From Paraburkholderia sp. BCC1885 (GTDB lineage Bacteria; Pseudomonadota; Gammaproteobacteria; Burkholderiales; Burkholderiaceae), in the NCBI RefSeq assembly GCF_900996235.1, contig NZ_CAAJGM010000219.1, positions 1 to 64,000 on the forward strand: a DNA stretch of 64,000 bases, written 5' to 3'. The notes below the pieces were generated by a model, which saw nothing but the letters and a program-made list of their open reading frames with translations, did no database searches and had not been told where the DNA came from. A program made the translations under genes and the position numbers. Below are positions 1 through 8,614 of the stretch, in pieces; the first letter of the stretch is position 1; each line of letters begins with the position of its first letter.

Positions 1-230
1 TACATGCGTTTGACTTCACCGAACTCACGGTTGAGGACTATTGCCCCACAGCCAATCGCTTGGCCCTCACGGTCCCGCGCAACAGCAAACAAGACATTGA
101 GTTGCTTCAACGACGCCAGGTCCAAGGCGTGACGGCTCTCGGGCGGATACAAGGTGTCCTGATAGGCATCCAGATCGGCAATGAGGGTGATCACGTCAGG
201 TTGATCGGGTGATTCGAAGGCAATAGTCAT
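1..230 (-). CDS. GNAT-family N-acetyltransferase, C-terminus cut by window edge
   Basis: The reading frame starts with ATG at 230 and runs off the left edge, giving the first 76 residues. The stretch YPPESRHALD near residue 27 and the following GCGAIVLN (an acetyl-CoA fold beta-strand after a variable helix) are typical of small GNAT acetyltransferases related to PhnO and YsnE. Such enzymes move an acetyl group from acetyl-CoA to an amine in the cytoplasm; the substrate cannot be told. The acetyl-CoA-binding Q/RxxGxG/A loop lies outside the window, so the family call rests on the N-terminal half alone. Confidence 0.7.
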   Translation of the reverse strand, partial: MTIAFESPDQPDVITLIADLDAYQDTLYPPESRHALDLASLKQLNVLFAVARDREGQAIGCGAIVLNREFGEVKRM

Positions 231-458
231 GGACAAAGGCGAATGGGAAAATAGATTGCCGGACGCGGCAAGTCGACCAGAATACAGCATAGGCCGTCGT
301 ACTTGTGCATGCGCCTTGCTTCATAAGCCTCGGCGGTGCGCCAAGCCCGCGACACGCGCAAACGACCCGAGAGCTGTTAGCGTCCGGCTGTCACGGATCC
401 CCTTGACCCGCTGATAGAATCCAGCGCGGAGGGAATCGTTCGCTAGTCTGAGGTAGTT

Positions 459-650
459 ATGGATTACCGCGTCAGTTACGAGTACAGCCTGAAAGATACA
501 CCGGGCGACTTTGTCGCCCGCGTACCGTCACAACTCGTAGACGACATACCGGCCAACATGCCACGCGCACTGCTCCCCGAGTACATTGCCGAGTTGATCC
601 TGATGCGTTCGCCCCAGATCGGGAAAATCCGCTATCTGCGGGTTCTCTGA
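459..650 (+). CDS. Hypothetical protein, 63 residues
   Basis: This small soluble protein begins with ATG preceded by a GAGG ribosome binding site 5 bases upstream. It is rich in acidic and hydrophobic residues (DYRVSYEYSL, DFVARVPSQLV) and has no transmembrane segment or signal peptide. I do not recognise a family. It stands alone on the plus strand between the acetyltransferase and the membrane protein at 803, in a stretch with accessory character. The good start and balanced composition favour a real gene, but no function can be proposed. Confidence 0.5.
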   Translation: MDYRVSYEYSLKDTPGDFVARVPSQLVDDIPANMPRALLPEYIAELILMRSPQIGKIRYLRVL

Positions 651-802
651 CGAGAAGGCGTGTCGCCTGGCAACACGAAAGACAGATAATTTCCTGAAAG
701 TCACCAGCCATGAATCGAATAAACAAACGAGACAAGGCGATACTTCGCGGCACCACGTGCCCCAAGCGACTCAAACCCATTCTTGCAATCGCCGGGGAGA
801 TC

Positions 803-1477
803 ATGCGGGTTAAGCGCCCGAAGCCGGACACGGGGCATGTAGAACGTGTGTCCGGAAAAGCTTCCAGCGCACTCCTCGCGGGGGGCGTCGGCTGTATTCT
901 TTTGCTGATAGTCCTCGCCCTGTTGTCGCGCTACATCAAGCTCATCGAAGTATCCCCAACTATCGCCTTCGGCCTCGGCGTTCTGGCGCAGTTGCTCTCG
1001 GCCTTATCTCTCATGGCCTTGCTCGTCTCACAGGCGGCATCTCTCTGGAGCACATGGTCCGGCCGGGCCTCGTTCGCGCTCGGGCTCGCAGAACGTGAAA
1101 TGACCGTATTCGAACCATTTTTGAGCAGGCTCGCCAGCTTCGATCAGGCGGATCTCGAGTACGTCGCCGAACACCTGGCATGGCAAAAGGAAGCTTTCGA
1201 TCGCCGCCGCCACGGACTTGCCGGTCCGGTGGAAAAGATCGGCATCGTTCCGTTTGTCATCGCAGCCGTGACGAGCGCCCCGCAGGTATTCAACGCACTC
1301 CGGAATGTCGGCCCAATGCCGGTACGCTGGGGCGTCGTCGGGGTTGCCGCGTGCTTTTACGGCATTGCCTGGCTGACGAGCCCCCATAGCACCAAACTAG
1401 AGCGTACTGCCTGGTTAATAAAGTGGGCGGCAGATCAGAAAAAGAGCACTGAAACGAACAGCATCACCACAATCTGA
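803..1477 (+). CDS. Hypothetical membrane protein, 224 residues
   Basis: Four hydrophobic stretches are visible. Two lie close together near the N-terminus (around residues 19-41 and 47-75) and two near the C-terminus (about 140-165 and 175-195). Between them is a charged region of about 60 residues containing YVAEHLAWQKEAFDRRR. The start at 803 is chosen because GGGGAG lies 3 bases before it; an in-frame ATG at 710 has no clear ribosome binding site. The layout of paired membrane segments around a cytoplasmic loop is seen in many accessory-region membrane proteins, but I recognise no family. Confidence 0.55.
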   Translation: MRVKRPKPDTGHVERVSGKASSALLAGGVGCILLLIVLALLSRYIKLIEVSPTIAFGLGVLAQLLSALSLMALLVSQAASLWSTWSGRASFALGLAEREMTVFEPFLSRLASFDQADLEYVAEHLAWQKEAFDRRRHGLAGPVEKIGIVPFVIAAVTSAPQVFNALRNVGPMPVRWGVVGVAACFYGIAWLTSPHSTKLERTAWLIKWAADQKKSTETNSITTI

Positions 1478-1656
1478 CGAACGCGGAATACCACTACAGG
1501 GACTCGAGTCGAAGCGATTGATCCGCAAGCCAGCGCTCAGGAAATCCGCATCGCTTGAATACGCCCACGCTTTTGAATCAATATCGCGTCTTGTTGATTT
1601 TCGCATCTGCATGCGGGCACGAGTCAATGGCGCGCGCGATGTCCGGATCTGAACAT

Positions 1657-3543
1657 CTAGCCGTCCGGTCCCTTGTGGATCCGCTCAACGATCAGCTCGA
1701 CGAGGATGTAAGGCTCACGATCCGGGCCACCCTCTGCACGCTCGATGAGCTTTTCGTCCCCGTCGCCGGTCCACAGGCCAATGACGTCATCCACCAGCCA
1801 GGTGCCAATACCTTTGCCCAGACGCGATGCCTGTGCGGGAGCGATCTGGCTGGCAGGCTCACCACGCTCGACGAGATCAAGCATTAGCCGCGCGGGGATC
1901 ACCGGCATCGTCACCCCGTCGCAAGTCGGGCCAAGAAGGAGCAGGAAGCCAGCCATCGTCTGCGCGCCCAGATCCTCGAGCTGGTCTGTCTTGAAGGGAT
2001 AGTAGTCGACTGCGGAACTGCCCTTGCCCCGGTAAAGGCGCTTGGCCTGCAGCAACGATGTCCTGCGTGCGAAGCGCCGTCCTTTATCCCGCGCCTCGAA
2101 AAGCAGGCAGATATCGGCGGAAAACCGCTTCGTGCCGACACCCGCTCCCCCCTCTTCGTGTTTGCCTACTATGCGATGCTCGAGCTTCAGACTGAGTCGC
2201 TCGTTGGCGTGCGTCTCAAGCGCAAGCGCCGCCAGTCGATCCGTGATCGAGGCGAATGCCGCGCGCAACCGCTCGAACAGCACGACCACGTGGGTTTCTT
2301 CACCACTACCGAGCGTCTTGACAATCGCCGTAGCCGCGCCTCCCGCTGCCTCATCGAGCGTCGCCTTGATCAGCCGTTCGATACGGGCGTCGCCGATCCA
2401 AGTGCTAGCCGACTCAATCTGACCCACCGCGGGGGACACTTCTGTTCGCGCCGCCCGTTGTCGCGACGCGACCAGTTCGGTCACGTCTGGCTCCAGACGA
2501 ACCATATCGATCACGGCCCGCGCACGGCGGCGCACGAGCTGATCCGGGTGCGCGTCAAACGCCTGCAGTGCCTGCTCCAGCGCCCCGTCATGAAGCTCCA
2601 GTACAGCAAACACTACGGCACGGTCGCACCATTTCGGGCCGAACCAGAGCAACGCCTCAGTCGTCGCCTCACGAAGCACCGCGTCATCGCCGATGACAGC
2701 CTTCAGCTCGCGGCGCCAGGATGCCCGCGTCTCTGGAGAGAGTTGCTCGAGGTCGTAGTCTGGCTCCCCAACGGGCAGAAGGCCGAACTCTTTCAATAGG
2801 GTTGCCACCCGTGCAACGTTCTCGGGCAGCGGATCAGGCAATGCTGGCCCTTCCTCACTCGCTGTATCGACCCGCCACAGTAAATGCTGCAACTGGCCCC
2901 AGAGACTTTCGCCGGCCCATGCCGCCAACAGTTGCGCGAATTCATCCCGCTTCTGGAAGGGTTCGCGCCCCGCCATTGTCTTGCGGCCCATGATAGCCGC
3001 CAAGGCCTGCTTCGCCCCATCGCAGCCGGCCGACAGGACACGCAGGCGAGAAACGCCTGCGTCGGGCGCACAGGCCCCCTGCATCAATGCCTGCAACAAC
3101 AGATCTAGCAGACCGGCGTCGCTGCGCAGTCGGCTCCAGCGTTCGATAAAAGCGCTGAATGAATCAGGGGCGAACGAGAAGTTGTGTCCACAGAACCGAT
3201 TGAGCGCTTCCTCATGTAGCTGCCCGACAATCGTTGGCCAGTGCGCGTCTGCCCACTTCTGTAACACGCCCCGTATGGTTTCCCGCGTGTCGTGTTCGAA
3301 CAGCTCCCCTATCAAACCGTCCAGCCGGAGAAGTGTGCTACCGTCAAACGACAGGGCATCGAGACCTTCAACCATCGCGCGTGCCGCGGCGGGCGCATTC
3401 AGTGGCAGTTCGGGCGCAAACCCCAATACCTGCCTGGCGAAGTCAAAACGCAAAATGGCGTCTATCGCGTCCCGCGCAGACACGTAGTTCTCCGGTGCCT
3501 GTTGACTATCGTGCTGTTCGTCGTCCGCCCACTCGTCCATCAT
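1657..3543 (-). CDS. Large protein with a C-terminal PD-(D/E)XK-like nuclease motif
   Basis: The protein has 628 residues. Residues 1-450 are helical and acidic and look like a repeat or sensor scaffold; a HEAT-like stretch surrounds VRRRARAVIDMVRLEP. Around residues 450-545 is a pattern that resembles a restriction-endonuclease fold: an acidic patch (LEHRIVGKHEE), then SADICLLFE, then LLQAKRL, and finally YPFKTDQLEDL and a hydrophobic strand. This gives the D-X(n)-QXK signature used by PD-(D/E)XK enzymes to hold metal. The gene starts 10 bp after the SET-domain gene, so the two are probably co-transcribed. The nuclease assignment and any role in defence are inference from motif and context. 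Confidence 0.6.
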   Translation of the reverse strand: MMDEWADDEQHDSQQAPENYVSARDAIDAILRFDFARQVLGFAPELPLNAPAAARAMVEGLDALSFDGSTLLRLDGLIGELFEHDTRETIRGVLQKWADAHWPTIVGQLHEEALNRFCGHNFSFAPDSFSAFIERWSRLRSDAGLLDLLLQALMQGACAPDAGVSRLRVLSAGCDGAKQALAAIMGRKTMAGREPFQKRDEFAQLLAAWAGESLWGQLQHLLWRVDTASEEGPALPDPLPENVARVATLLKEFGLLPVGEPDYDLEQLSPETRASWRRELKAVIGDDAVLREATTEALLWFGPKWCDRAVVFAVLELHDGALEQALQAFDAHPDQLVRRRARAVIDMVRLEPDVTELVASRQRAARTEVSPAVGQIESASTWIGDARIERLIKATLDEAAGGAATAIVKTLGSGEETHVVVLFERLRAAFASITDRLAALALETHANERLSLKLEHRIVGKHEEGGAGVGTKRFSADICLLFEARDKGRRFARRTSLLQAKRLYRGKGSSAVDYYPFKTDQLEDLGAQTMAGFLLLLGPTCDGVTMPVIPARLMLDLVERGEPASQIAPAQASRLGKGIGTWLVDDVIGLWTGDGDEKLIERAEGGPDREPYILVELIVERIHKGPDG

Positions 3544-3553
3544 AGCCTCTCAG

Positions 3554-4050
3554 TCACTCGATCCATGTCACCCAGGTCGCCCCCGGTACAAGGGCGCAGG
3601 GTCCGGGAGAGCGCGTAGCGGTAGCAAGCATGGTCCTGCGACATCGACCTGAGCCGCACCGGCACGCGTACTCCTGCTCGATTTCGCCAGTCCGTGGTCC
3701 GTCGATCATCAGTTCGTAGTCGATGAACAATTCGTCGCCAATGGCAATGTCGCGCGCCACTTCAATGAAGACGCGACCCTCGATCTCCACGGCGATGCAG
3801 TTCGCGTCACACGCGTGGTTCAGCCATCTCGTGCTATTGCCTCCGCTGCCTCCGTCGATCACACGCCCATCGCCAAGCCCGAACAAAAAGGTGTGGCCGG
3901 TCTCGTCGCTTCGGCGATAACGGCGCGCCGCCCGGCTCCAGCTCATCACTTCATCCGTGTATTCCAGAATCTGTTCGCCTTCGCGAATCGCGCGCAGTGC
4001 GAACACACCCTTCCATGTACTGGCGAACGCCTGACACTCACACGTCTCAT
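3554..4050 (-). pseudogene. SET-domain protein-lysine methyltransferase, frameshifted near its N-terminus
   Basis: The downstream frame encodes a SET domain: GNSTRWLNHACDANC (the AdoMet-binding NHxC motif), DELFIDYEL (the catalytic Tyr region) and a post-SET zinc cluster CRCGSGRC. SET enzymes transfer methyl from AdoMet to lysine. The expected N-terminus, MRRVSVRRSPVHGR, is present from ATG at 4050 but in another frame. Adding one base at the CCC run 4008-4010 would join it to GVFALRAIREGE exactly as family members read. From a GTG at 4006 only a 150-residue truncated product could be made. The gene is therefore either a recent pseudogene or carries a sequence error. It is followed by the 628-residue gene after 10 bp. 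Confidence 0.7.
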
Positions 4051-4223
4051 TGAATCGTTGTACCGGAAACTTTCCTGGTAACGCCCGTCGTCACCGGCCG
4101 TAATGCACTACCGCCGTCAGATGCATTGCCGGTTCGGCCATCGGAGCATGCCGGATAACGCACCCCATCGAAGCGATATTCACAGGAGCAAATCCTCGCG
4201 ACAATGGACTATCCGCCGCGAAC

Positions 4224-4453
4224 CTAGGCAACCAGATCCGGATCGAAACGTTCTTCGCCGAACTCATCCATCAGCTCGGCGAATTTGGCCCCGTCCCGCT
4301 CCCCCTCTTCCTCGAGAAACGGACGGCTCTGGGCTTTACGCACCGCGTTAAGGATTCGATTTCCGCGTGAAGCTGAGCGCCAAGATCAGCGAACTCAAGC
4401 GTGGCGACATGCCCGATGTTCGCGGCAATTCCTTGATCGAAGAATTTGGTCAT
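4224..4453 (-). pseudogene. Small hypothetical gene, apparently frameshifted
   Basis: From ATG at 4453 the frame reads MTKFFDQGIAANIGHVATL and on to AEIES, then degenerates into basic residues. In the neighbouring frame the sequence becomes protein-like exactly there (LNAVRKAQSRPFLEEEGERD) and ends with an acidic tail and a TAG at 4224. Joining the two frames around 4350 gives a coherent protein of about 76 residues. No slippery heptamer is obvious, so mutation is more likely than programmed frameshifting. I do not recognise the family. The 170 bp between this gene and the SET gene show nothing else. Confidence 0.4.
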
Positions 4454-4530
4454 GTCGCCTTTAACGGCGATCACACATAGAACTTGAGTGCTCCTCGCAA
4501 CGACCGGCTTCCGCAGCCCGCGGAGGCGTG

Positions 4531-4809
4531 CTACGAGCGTAGCCACTGCACCAGTTTGTACCCCGCGTAGCCCAAGCCAGCCGCCGCCGCTACTGGCGCC
4601 GCCGCCGTAATGGCAAGACCAGCCGTCATACCACCGCCTACCACGCTGCCAATCGCAGCCAAGCCGGAGGTCATACCAGCCCCGCTTAGGCCGACGGTTC
4701 CAAGAGCCGATACCGCCGCTACAGCACCGCCAGCACCTGCCGCTGTACCGACGCTGCCACCGACCACCGCGCCAGCCACTTCGGCGGCACCGTTTCCCTT
4801 CTTCGACAT
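4531..4809 (-). CDS. Glycine/alanine-rich small membrane protein, 92 residues
   Basis: The product starts MSKKGNGAAEVAGAVVGG and consists almost wholly of Gly, Ala, Val and Ser, with glycine-zipper spacing (GAVVGGSVGTAAGAGG) and a short charged end (YKLVQWLRS). It should insert in a membrane. An AAGGAG site lies 6 bases before the ATG at 4809, which decides against a longer in-frame start at 4986. Proteins of this composition include bacteriocin-like peptides and phage or island membrane proteins; none can be picked here. It lies directly downstream of the Rep-like gene, on the same strand. Confidence 0.6.
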   Translation of the reverse strand: MSKKGNGAAEVAGAVVGGSVGTAAGAGGAVAAVSALGTVGLSGAGMTSGLAAIGSVVGGGMTAGLAITAAAPVAAAAGLGYAGYKLVQWLRS

Positions 4810-4969
4810 CTTGAGTCTCCTTGAACATTGACGATATCGCGCATCTGAATCACCCGGGCCGCCGTCACGAATTACGTGAACATCAATTGGGCAATTACCA
4901 AGTACACGTCGGTAAACGACACGATTCGCAGGAAACTTGAGTAGATTGCGGTCTACGATGCTATTCCTA

Positions 4970-6190
4970 CTACTCCTCGGCCGCACTCACCGTCTTTCGC
5001 GGTCGTCCAGGACCACCCAGACGCTTCTTCTTGAGCCTACCCATCGTCAACAGCCGTGACTTCAACCTGGGCTTTACCCTCACGCGCTGACCGTCTTTTG
5101 TGAAATACCACACCGCGTACCGAGCGAGCTTGCCGACTTGCACACGGCTGTTTCCGTCGATGCGGCCCACCGCCCATCGACCTTGCTTCTCAAGCTCATC
5201 CTTCTTCGGATTGATGTGGCAGTTGTGAACGTATCCACGGTTCTGGGTAATTTTCTTCCAGTAGCGTTCGATACGCTTGACCCAATACTTGGTGCTCTGC
5301 ACCTTCTGGCCGTCGAAGAAGAAGATGCAGTGAAAGTGATGCGGACCATCGTCAGAGCGCTCGAGCTTCACGATATATCCGATCATGTGCTCGAATAGAT
5401 CCTTGTCGACGCCGTACGGGTTATTGAAGAACTTCGCGCGGTCTCTCAACGCAGCTTCGACATCGATTCGAGCTCTGTTTTCAGCCAGCTTCGCTCGCTC
5501 GCGCTCCACATCTTGCGGCGCGGTCCAGGCGTTCGCATCGCCAATTTCCCACGCCGTACGCACAAAGGCTGCGTCTTCATTCGGCGCTACCGTCAGATAG
5601 CCCATGTCGACCCGTATAGCCAACATCTTCGAGTACTTCCTGGCTAATTCCGCAATGTATTTTCGGATCGACTTTTTCTCATCTTTCAATACAGCCTTCC
5701 AGTCAACCATTTTCTTTTTGACGTTACCGGCTATCGCCTCACGTCGTAGAAACGACACGAAACCATTGAACACCTCCGCTTCGCACAATCCGTCTTCCAG
5801 ATTCCATCTCACCCCTTGAAACAGGCAATATCCAATTTTAGGATGTTTGCGAAAACACTCGAAGAACAGTTCAAGATCGGGACTGTAGGCATGTCCTTTC
5901 CAGTACAGATCCATGAACTGATGACACTGACGATAGAAGCTCGCCAGATGCGATGCTTCCGTCACCTTCTTGCGCTTGCCGTTTTGCTCGACATTGAACG
6001 GCATCAATTTCGAGTACAGCACCGCGTCCATGAACTTAATCAACCGCTTGAACAGCCAGCCGTAGTCACCTGCCTTCCAGGCTCGGTCCTCTTGGGTTCT
6101 GTGACCAAAGCATACGTTTTCTTGCTGGGCAAGCTGCTGAAGTGTTTGGTCCAGGATGTCCAGCTTATTTTTTCGGTTTAAATAAATCAC
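4970..6190 (-). CDS. Inovirus Gp2 / YagK-YfjJ family HUH replication-type protein
   Basis: Residues 270-370 hold the recognisable domain. GPHHFHCIFFF at 282-292 contains the His-hydrophobic-His (HUH) motif that binds the metal in rolling-circle nucleases. ARYAVWYFTKD at 356-366 supplies candidate catalytic tyrosines (358, 362). This matches the inovirus Gp2 family, which also includes E. coli YagK and YfjJ of prophage origin. The N-terminal half is a helical region without recognised motifs. The start is GTG at 6190 with AAGG 6 bases before it. The gene is more AT-rich than the core, which fits foreign origin. Nicking activity is inferred from the motif. Confidence 0.75.
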   Translation of the reverse strand: MIYLNRKNKLDILDQTLQQLAQQENVCFGHRTQEDRAWKAGDYGWLFKRLIKFMDAVLYSKLMPFNVEQNGKRKKVTEASHLASFYRQCHQFMDLYWKGHAYSPDLELFFECFRKHPKIGYCLFQGVRWNLEDGLCEAEVFNGFVSFLRREAIAGNVKKKMVDWKAVLKDEKKSIRKYIAELARKYSKMLAIRVDMGYLTVAPNEDAAFVRTAWEIGDANAWTAPQDVERERAKLAENRARIDVEAALRDRAKFFNNPYGVDKDLFEHMIGYIVKLERSDDGPHHFHCIFFFDGQKVQSTKYWVKRIERYWKKITQNRGYVHNCHINPKKDELEKQGRWAVGRIDGNSRVQVGKLARYAVWYFTKDGQRVRVKPRLKSRLLTMGRLKKKRLGGPGRPRKTVSAAEE

Positions 6191-6396
6191 AATTAACCTT
6201 ATCTTATTTACACGATTTTAAACTTTCCTTTGTGATGAATTAGGCCATACCGCAGAGGTAATGATTTTACCATCCAACAAACAAAGCCAATGATCTCACT
6301 AATTACCTAAATTCAAGATCGTTTCAAACGCACGCATTTCGAGCACACGAGATCAAGAAAATTGGGGAAAATGAAGCATTATTCACCACATAATAA
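6191..6396. promoter_or_regulatory. AT-rich intergenic region upstream of the HUH Rep gene
   Basis: This stretch is far richer in A and T than its surroundings, with runs such as TTATCTTATTTA and CATAATAATTAG. It lies just upstream of the Rep-type gene and downstream of the RepA-like operon. It probably carries the promoter of the Rep gene. It could also hold a replication origin, but I see no clear iterons or nick-site hairpin. Confidence 0.35.
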
Positions 6397-6564
6397 TTAG
6401 GAGTTGTCCCGACATTTTTGCCCGATGGCATACAAAAATTCCGCCGAGTGGAAGCTCAATTTAAGTAATGCGCCAGTGGGCGGGGGAGATGCCGCTGGCG
6501 CTGTGCAGATAGCGAATCCACCGACGAAAACGACCCTGCCCGCCCCTAGTTCGAAGACGGGCAT
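6397..6564 (-). CDS. Possible small hypothetical protein, 55 residues
   Basis: An open frame starts at ATG 6564, 17 bp after the stop of the RepA-like gene and on the same strand, and ends at 6397. The product MPVFELGAGRVVFVGG continues with a hydrophobic, proline-rich stretch and a charged tail. Its position in the operon is the main argument for it. The ribosome binding site is weak (CAGGGCGGG, rather distant) and no family is recognised, so it may not be expressed. Confidence 0.25.
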   Translation of the reverse strand: MPVFELGAGRVVFVGGFAICTAPAASPPPTGALLKLSFHSAEFLYAIGQKCRDNS

Positions 6565-6581
6565 GCGCCCGCCCTGGTCGT

Positions 6582-8303
6582 TTACTGGCGCTTGCCCGCA
6601 ATGTCGGGTAAAAGCGCCGCCCATAGTGCATCCCACAACTGGCTCTGTTCCGATCGGCTTAATTGATCTCTATATGAGCCAACCGCGACGTCAACGACGT
6701 CGGTCAGATAAGACGCCACGTCGTCATCCACAGTGAGTGGACGACGCAGAAGCTCGCGGTTAGCTTCAGTGAGTGCATATCCGAGAACTGCCGCAACCAC
6801 ACCTCCTCCCGCCTGCGGCTGCTCCGGTTCGCTATAACGACTGCCCACGCTCATTTCACCCGCCGTCGATTCAGGCGGCGGCACACCGGCGAGGCCTGTG
6901 CACGCGTCTACCTGTTCAAGTTGCCCAGCCTGTTCAAGCTGCTCAACCTGCTCAAGTTGCTCACCGTTTTGCGGCGTCGGGTACTGTGCCTGCATCGCCG
7001 GCTGATACCCCATGTGCGGCATCTGCGGAGACGGGTATCCGCCGGGCGAACTTTGCGCGTACAACGGGTTGGACATGAATGGCAGCCCACTTGGCATATC
7101 CATCGGGCTAAAGCCATTCGATTGGCCTGGCTGGCTGAATTGGGCCGCAAGACGGTTATCCAGCGCCCAGCACCAGTGATGCATGCCGATCGGCCGGAAC
7201 TTGCTCATCCCCATTTCCGCTGACGCCCGGCGCACCGTGGCCCATGACAGACCTGCATCACGAGCCATCTGGCCAATTTCTTCGACTGGCTTAGGACCGC
7301 CCGCAAGCAAGCTCGCCAGGAATGCAGTTGCCTCCTGCTTGCGGTCCTCGCGGCCGGTCGCGGTGGCGCCCTCGGCATCACCCAGAATCTCCCGCGGCGA
7401 GCCCGCAAGCGGGCCATCCCAAGTGACCTTCGAGCTATGCGCGACGCAACCTTGGGTGATCAGAACATCGACAGAATCAATATGGTAGGCAAAACCACCC
7501 TCGACCGGACCGAGGTTAGACTTTGCCCGCACGAGCACACTGCGGGGCGTGCCGTCCTCGCCTCCACTCTCATCTCGCGCAACTACCCACGCGATGCGCG
7601 ACAACGCGCCGATCGCCACGCTGCCATTGATGCGATCGAGGGGGTCTTTCTTTTTCGAGCCTTTGTTTACGTGCGTCAGACCAAGAATCGCGCAACTGGT
7701 ACGTTCAGCAAGTGCAACCAAAGGGTCAAGCGCCTTGCGCACGCGGCTATTGTTGTTGGACGCCGGAATGGCATGGGCGATCGAATCGATGATGATAAGC
7801 ACAACGTCGCCACGGTGGGTTACGGCTGCTTCCAGTCCCGGCAGGTCGGTCTCGAAGTCGAACGTACGATTACGGCCCCCGCGCTCCTTCCCGCCGTACA
7901 GCACCAGTACACGACGTAGATCAGCACCGGCTGCGGCAAGGCGCGGCATGACCGTATCTTCCACGCTATCCTCGCATGTCCAGATAACGATAGTCCCAAC
8001 TGGGGCCATCGTTCCGTCCGGCAAGGTGCCGCCGATCGTAAAGGCCGCACCAACGGCAATTGCAAGCGTGGTCTTGCCCGTCGCTGGCGGTCCCGCGAGG
8101 ATATGAAACTTGCCGCGCGCGAGCCAGAACTTCCACAGCCAGAGGATCGGCAGCATTGGGATTTCGCTAGCGGGCACAAGTTCGACGCCATTTCCACCAC
8201 CGCCAGAGTTTCCGCTGGCCGCCTTAAGATGGCCAGATGGAATCGCGCTCGGTGACGAATGGCCCGAATTCATTGCGGTTACGCCTTGGAAGTGCATGTT
8301 CAT
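6582..8303 (-). CDS. RepA-like AAA ATPase / replicative helicase
   Basis: The 573-residue protein has a RecA-fold ATPase core: Walker A GPPATGKTT at 71-79, Walker B VVLIIIDSIA around 167-176, and a sensor region LGLTHVNKGS. This is the AAA_25/RepA type found in plasmid and satellite helicases. A winged-helix-like stretch follows (PVEEIGQMARDAGLSWATVRRA). The C-terminal third is low complexity, with a Gln-Leu-Glu repeat (EQLEQVEQLEQ) and many Pro/Ser residues. The start at 8303 overlaps the preceding stop by ATGA and has GGGGAGG before it. It should unwind DNA for replication of the element. Confidence 0.8.
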   Translation of the reverse strand: MNMHFQGVTAMNSGHSSPSAIPSGHLKAASGNSGGGGNGVELVPASEIPMLPILWLWKFWLARGKFHILAGPPATGKTTLAIAVGAAFTIGGTLPDGTMAPVGTIVIWTCEDSVEDTVMPRLAAAGADLRRVLVLYGGKERGGRNRTFDFETDLPGLEAAVTHRGDVVLIIIDSIAHAIPASNNNSRVRKALDPLVALAERTSCAILGLTHVNKGSKKKDPLDRINGSVAIGALSRIAWVVARDESGGEDGTPRSVLVRAKSNLGPVEGGFAYHIDSVDVLITQGCVAHSSKVTWDGPLAGSPREILGDAEGATATGREDRKQEATAFLASLLAGGPKPVEEIGQMARDAGLSWATVRRASAEMGMSKFRPIGMHHWCWALDNRLAAQFSQPGQSNGFSPMDMPSGLPFMSNPLYAQSSPGGYPSPQMPHMGYQPAMQAQYPTPQNGEQLEQVEQLEQAGQLEQVDACTGLAGVPPPESTAGEMSVGSRYSEPEQPQAGGGVVAAVLGYALTEANRELLRRPLTVDDDVASYLTDVVDVAVGSYRDQLSRSEQSQLWDALWAALLPDIAGKRQ

Positions 8304-8614
8304 GCTGCCTCCCCTTCGACGAGAGCGCGAATTTTCACGGCCGGCCACAGCAAGCGACGGCCGACTTTCTTCGGCGCGACTCCCAGGAACGCTCCCGTTG
8401 TCGCATAGGCGGTGCGGAGCGTCTTCGGCTTTCGACGCAGGTAATCGGCAGCCTCGCTGGTACTCCAGAATGGCAGCGCAAGAAATGCTGCAGGGCAGTA
8501 AAACGGTTGAGCGATCTCGACTGCATTAGCTTTTTCGCGATCACGCGTAGCGGCCTGATCGGCAAAGATGTCCCCGATGTCACCAAATGCCTCGAAAAAT
8601 GGTTCGTCACGCAT
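8300..8614 (-). CDS. AlpA/excisionase-like helix-turn-helix protein
   Basis: The central part, FWSTSEAADYLRRKPKTLRTA, is a MerR/AlpA-type helix-turn-helix, and a wing-like VGRRLLWPAVKIRALVEG follows. Such small proteins act as excisionases or as regulators of integrase and replication genes. The start at 8614 has GGAGG 5 bases before it and overlaps the upstream stop by 8 bp; the stop overlaps the RepA-like start by 4 bp. The gene is therefore translationally coupled within a four-gene operon. A similar architecture appears in the first gene of the operon (9732-10019), so the element has two proteins of this kind. Confidence 0.7.
   Translation of the reverse strand: MRDEPFFEAFGDIGDIFADQAATRDREKANAVEIAQPFYCPAAFLALPFWSTSEAADYLRRKPKTLRTAYATTGAFLGVAPKKVGRRLLWPAVKIRALVEGEAA

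Noticed and set aside
4006..4012. Programmed frameshift site in the SET gene
   Set aside because: No slippery heptamer or downstream pseudoknot is apparent; a simple one-base deletion explains the break.
4103..4351. An 82-codon plus-strand frame
   Set aside because: It lies opposite the frameshifted small gene, has no ribosome binding site, and its Arg/Pro/His-rich peptide is typical of antisense frames.
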